Shown here one piece after another: positions 62,285-64,000 of a stretch of 64,000 bases of DNA. The DNA is taken from NCBI GenBank assembly GCA_945862125.1, contig CAMAYC010000003.1, positions 1 to 64,000 of the forward strand. The letters run 5' to 3'. This stretch comes from Reyranella massiliensis 521 (GTDB lineage: Bacteria; Pseudomonadota; Alphaproteobacteria; Reyranellales; Reyranellaceae). The position numbers and the translations under genes are program-made. Below the pieces are notes generated by a model that worked only from the letters and a program-made list of their open reading frames with translations, was not told the origin of the DNA and did no database searches. Within the stretch, counting starts at the first letter, position 1, and each line of letters begins with the position of its first letter.

Positions 62285-62985
62285 CGCTGTGCAAGGGCAT
62301 CAATGTGTCCTTGAAGTGAGCGGGCCCAGCATCCTTCATGAGTGTTGGTGTCGGCCGGTGACAAGCTCAGGATGCTCGACGAGGCCGCCGCATAAAGCAG
62401 AGTGGTTGAGTCCGTGGGAGCATTGGACCCACGTCTGCGGGGGCTGGCGCGTGTAGTGCGGGCAGCCCGCAACGTCCCCAAGTGCGACACCACACCAAAA
62501 TCTCCAAACGCGCTCGGCAGCGCAGAAGCAATCACCCCCAAGACGGCACTGACGATGGTGTTCCGCATCCGACGCGACCGGCGGGGGCTTGAATGCCGCT
62601 CCACCAGGTAAAGTTTCTTCAGCTTTGTTGGCGAAATACGAGAACGCTGCCCGCTCTCGATCAAGAAAATCCCAACGGTGCTCATTCCGAATCTGACGAA
62701 TTGTCCATATCGACGAATTGCGAGCCCAGCGGAGTCGAATTCTTCTACAGCGGGAAAGATGTCGTCGGTTGGCCAGTGCGCCACGAGTCGAAACTTCATG
62801 TGATCATGATACGACACGTCGACTGGGGATGAGAAGATAGTGCCACTCGTCGAGATCGATAAGGCGAGAGAGGGGTCAAAGGATAGTCAGCTTTCCGTAA
62901 GTTTTGTTCCTTAGGGCATTCGAGAACGGCGTAGGGACCTGCCCTGTGGTTGCTGGAAGGCCGAATTTTCTGGAGTCGCACTTGA
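62285..62985. other. 701-bp stretch without a supported gene
   Basis: A minus-strand frame (62281-62817) spans most of it, but its composition changes several times and it shows no family pattern. It may contain scraps of the antiporter at its left end. CTTTCCGTAAGT at about 62890 faintly resembles the core of the 23.66/40.77 kb repeat. Confidence 0.35.
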
Positions 62986-63183
62986 ATGACAGACTCCAGA
63001 TTCGATCGGGTACTCACCTTTAACGAGTTTGCAGCGCTGTCGGCCCTCGCCGACAAAATGACGACCCCTACAATTTCCGCCGCGCTGGAAGATCGACTTG
63101 GGGTTTTAGGCTTGGTTGAACGGGTGGCGGGAGAACTCAGGCTGACGGCCGAGGGGATCGCTCGAGTGGATGCCGGCAAATAG
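62986..63183 (+). CDS. Small hypothetical protein, 65 aa
   Basis: The start (MTDSRFDRVLTFNEFAALSA) is followed by [39 protein letters not shown] and RVDAGK. The helix-strand pattern LGLVERVAGELRLTAEG resembles the wing of a small winged helix, so a minimal DNA-binding protein is possible. No family was recognised. It precedes the sensor gene by 86 bp on the same strand. Confidence 0.55.
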   Translation: MTDSRFDRVLTFNEFAALSALADKMTTPTISAALEDRLGVLGLVERVAGELRLTAEGIARVDAGK

Positions 63184-63269
63184 CCTAGACCTGCTTTATT
63201 AAACCCTCGGATGCGTTCCGCTGAAGGACCGCCACCAGCCTAGCGCCGGTCGACAGGAAGGGAGTCCCA

Positions 63270-64000
63270 ATGTCCATAAGCTTCAACGATCTGGACCCGC
63301 CCATCCGAGCTTATCGCTATACCTCCATTCGTTCTTGCCTGATCTTGCTGGTGGGCGGCGTCCTGATCCCGATGCTGGCGCTGGCAGTAACGATGTCCTG
63401 GTACTACGTCGTTGCAGCCCGTGCGACCATTGCTGCCCAGCGGCTGGATGTCGCTAATAATCTCAACAATCTCGTCGAGCGTGAAATCGGCTCGCTCGCT
63501 GGGTTTCTGGAGGGGCTCGCAGCCTCAAGAGGCTTTCTGGAAGATCAGCGAGATGCCGTCCAAATGGCCATGCACATGGCGCGGGCTCGAGGATTCGAAT
63601 CCATAGCTGTGTTCGACTCCGACGGCCGCCTGCAGGCCGCCTCATCGACCGGGACGCCACGAGCGTTTCCGGCAGCTGAGCAGATCGGGATCAAACAGGC
63701 CCTCAGTCGAGGCCGAATGGTGGTCTCAGAGCTGCAGCGCGACCATGGCAGGCCGTACTTGTTCTTTGTGTCGGTCCCGGTTTCCCTGAGCGGGCAATCG
63801 ACTGTGATCGTCAGTGGAGGGGTGGCAGCGTCGCGGCTGCAAGGGCTCTTTGCCGAAGCCGGCCTGCGAGAGGGCTGGCGCGCAGATATTGCGGATCAGG
63901 CCGGCACGATCGTGGCTCGTAGCCGAGAGCCCGAGACCTTTGTCGGCAGAGCCGCTCAGCGTCGAATAGTAGATGTGGGTCGAGAAGTGCCCAGTTCCGG
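63270..64000 (+). CDS. N-terminal part of a membrane sensor (kinase or cyclase), cut by window end
   Basis: ATG at 63270, after a GGAAGGGAG ribosome site, opens a frame that continues to the end of the window (243 residues). It has a membrane helix at about residues 22-45 (SCLILLVGGVLIPMLALAV) and an extracytoplasmic Cache-like sensor region (LNNLVEREIGSLAGFLEGLA, GFESIAVFDSDGRLQAAS, PYLFFVSVPVSL). This is the usual front half of a histidine kinase or GGDEF sensor; the output domain lies outside. Confidence 0.8.
   Translation, partial: MSISFNDLDPPIRAYRYTSIRSCLILLVGGVLIPMLALAVTMSWYYVVAARATIAAQRLDVANNLNNLVEREIGSLAGFLEGLAASRGFLEDQRDAVQMAMHMARARGFESIAVFDSDGRLQAASSTGTPRAFPAAEQIGIKQALSRGRMVVSELQRDHGRPYLFFVSVPVSLSGQSTVIVSGGVAASRLQGLFAEAGLREGWRADIADQAGTIVARSREPETFVGRAAQRRIVDVGREVPSS

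Noticed and set aside
62281-62817. 178-aa minus-strand frame
   Set aside because: Composition changes along its length, no motif is visible, and its end abuts an antiporter fragment in another frame. Likely not a gene.
62886-62910. Third copy of the flanking repeat
   Set aside because: Only CTTTCC-TAAGT is shared; the following 15 bases do not match, so it is probably chance.

Overview
The window looks like chromosome of a GC-rich alphaproteobacterium. Short-form HisG, the DUF2948 and UPF0262 proteins, MurA next to dCTP deaminase, and several CaiB/BaiF CoA-transferases and Liv-type transporters suggest a Rhodospirillales- or Reyranella-like soil organism. That placement is inference from gene content, not a phylogeny.

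Layout. 1-1271: two small exported proteins and the end of a third gene. 1318-6772: a conserved minus-strand housekeeping block (dcd, murA, DUF2948, hisG, hisD, UPF0262, LMW phosphatase). 6815-10400: an AtuA/DUF1446 protein, an enoyl-CoA hydratase and a tandem-hotdog thioesterase. 10410-13939: a phosphorelay made of a hybrid kinase, an HPt protein and a divergent OmpR-type regulator. 13977-14052: tRNA-Ile(CAU). 14339-23546: a mobile-element remnant with a serine recombinase, DUF2924 and DUF3489 cassette, XRE regulators, a ParB-methyltransferase fusion and terminase genes, but no portal, capsid or tail genes. 23908-39819: an apparently acquired catabolic cluster. 39897-40306: a broken YeiH-type exporter. 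40789-47363: an XRE regulator, an RpiR-family regulator and a divergent Liv-type ABC operon. 48775-53720: the branched-chain 2-oxoacid dehydrogenase operon (E1alpha, E1beta, E2, E3). 53826-62284: a stress or ion-homeostasis neighbourhood with a MASE1 kinase and FixJ-like regulator, DUF3124 and DUF6745 proteins, a NhaD-type antiporter and a KefB-like fragment. 63270-end: the N-terminus of a membrane sensor.

The most interesting system is 23908-39819. It encodes an old-yellow-enzyme reductase, a flavin monooxygenase, a short-chain dehydrogenase, a lactonase-like metallo-hydrolase, a NitT/TauT-type ABC importer, a biotin carboxylase, a free 72-aa biotin carrier, two carboxyltransferase subunits and two CoA-transferases. 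A GntR regulator sits inside it. The palindrome ATTGTTGACAAT, or its complement, occurs at all five promoter regions of this block and nowhere else that I noticed. The set suggests import of a cyclic or branched ketone, oxygenation and ring opening, CoA activation and biotin-dependent carboxylation. The substrate cannot be read from sequence. An imperfect direct repeat of about 40 bp lies on each side of the block.

A second regulon candidate is a 16-bp box TAGG-N8-CCTA found near 48.1, 54.8, 55.9 and 61.8 kb. In three copies another CCTA follows exactly 24 bp later. One copy precedes the MASE1 kinase and FixJ-like regulator genes, and another precedes the NhaD-type antiporter.
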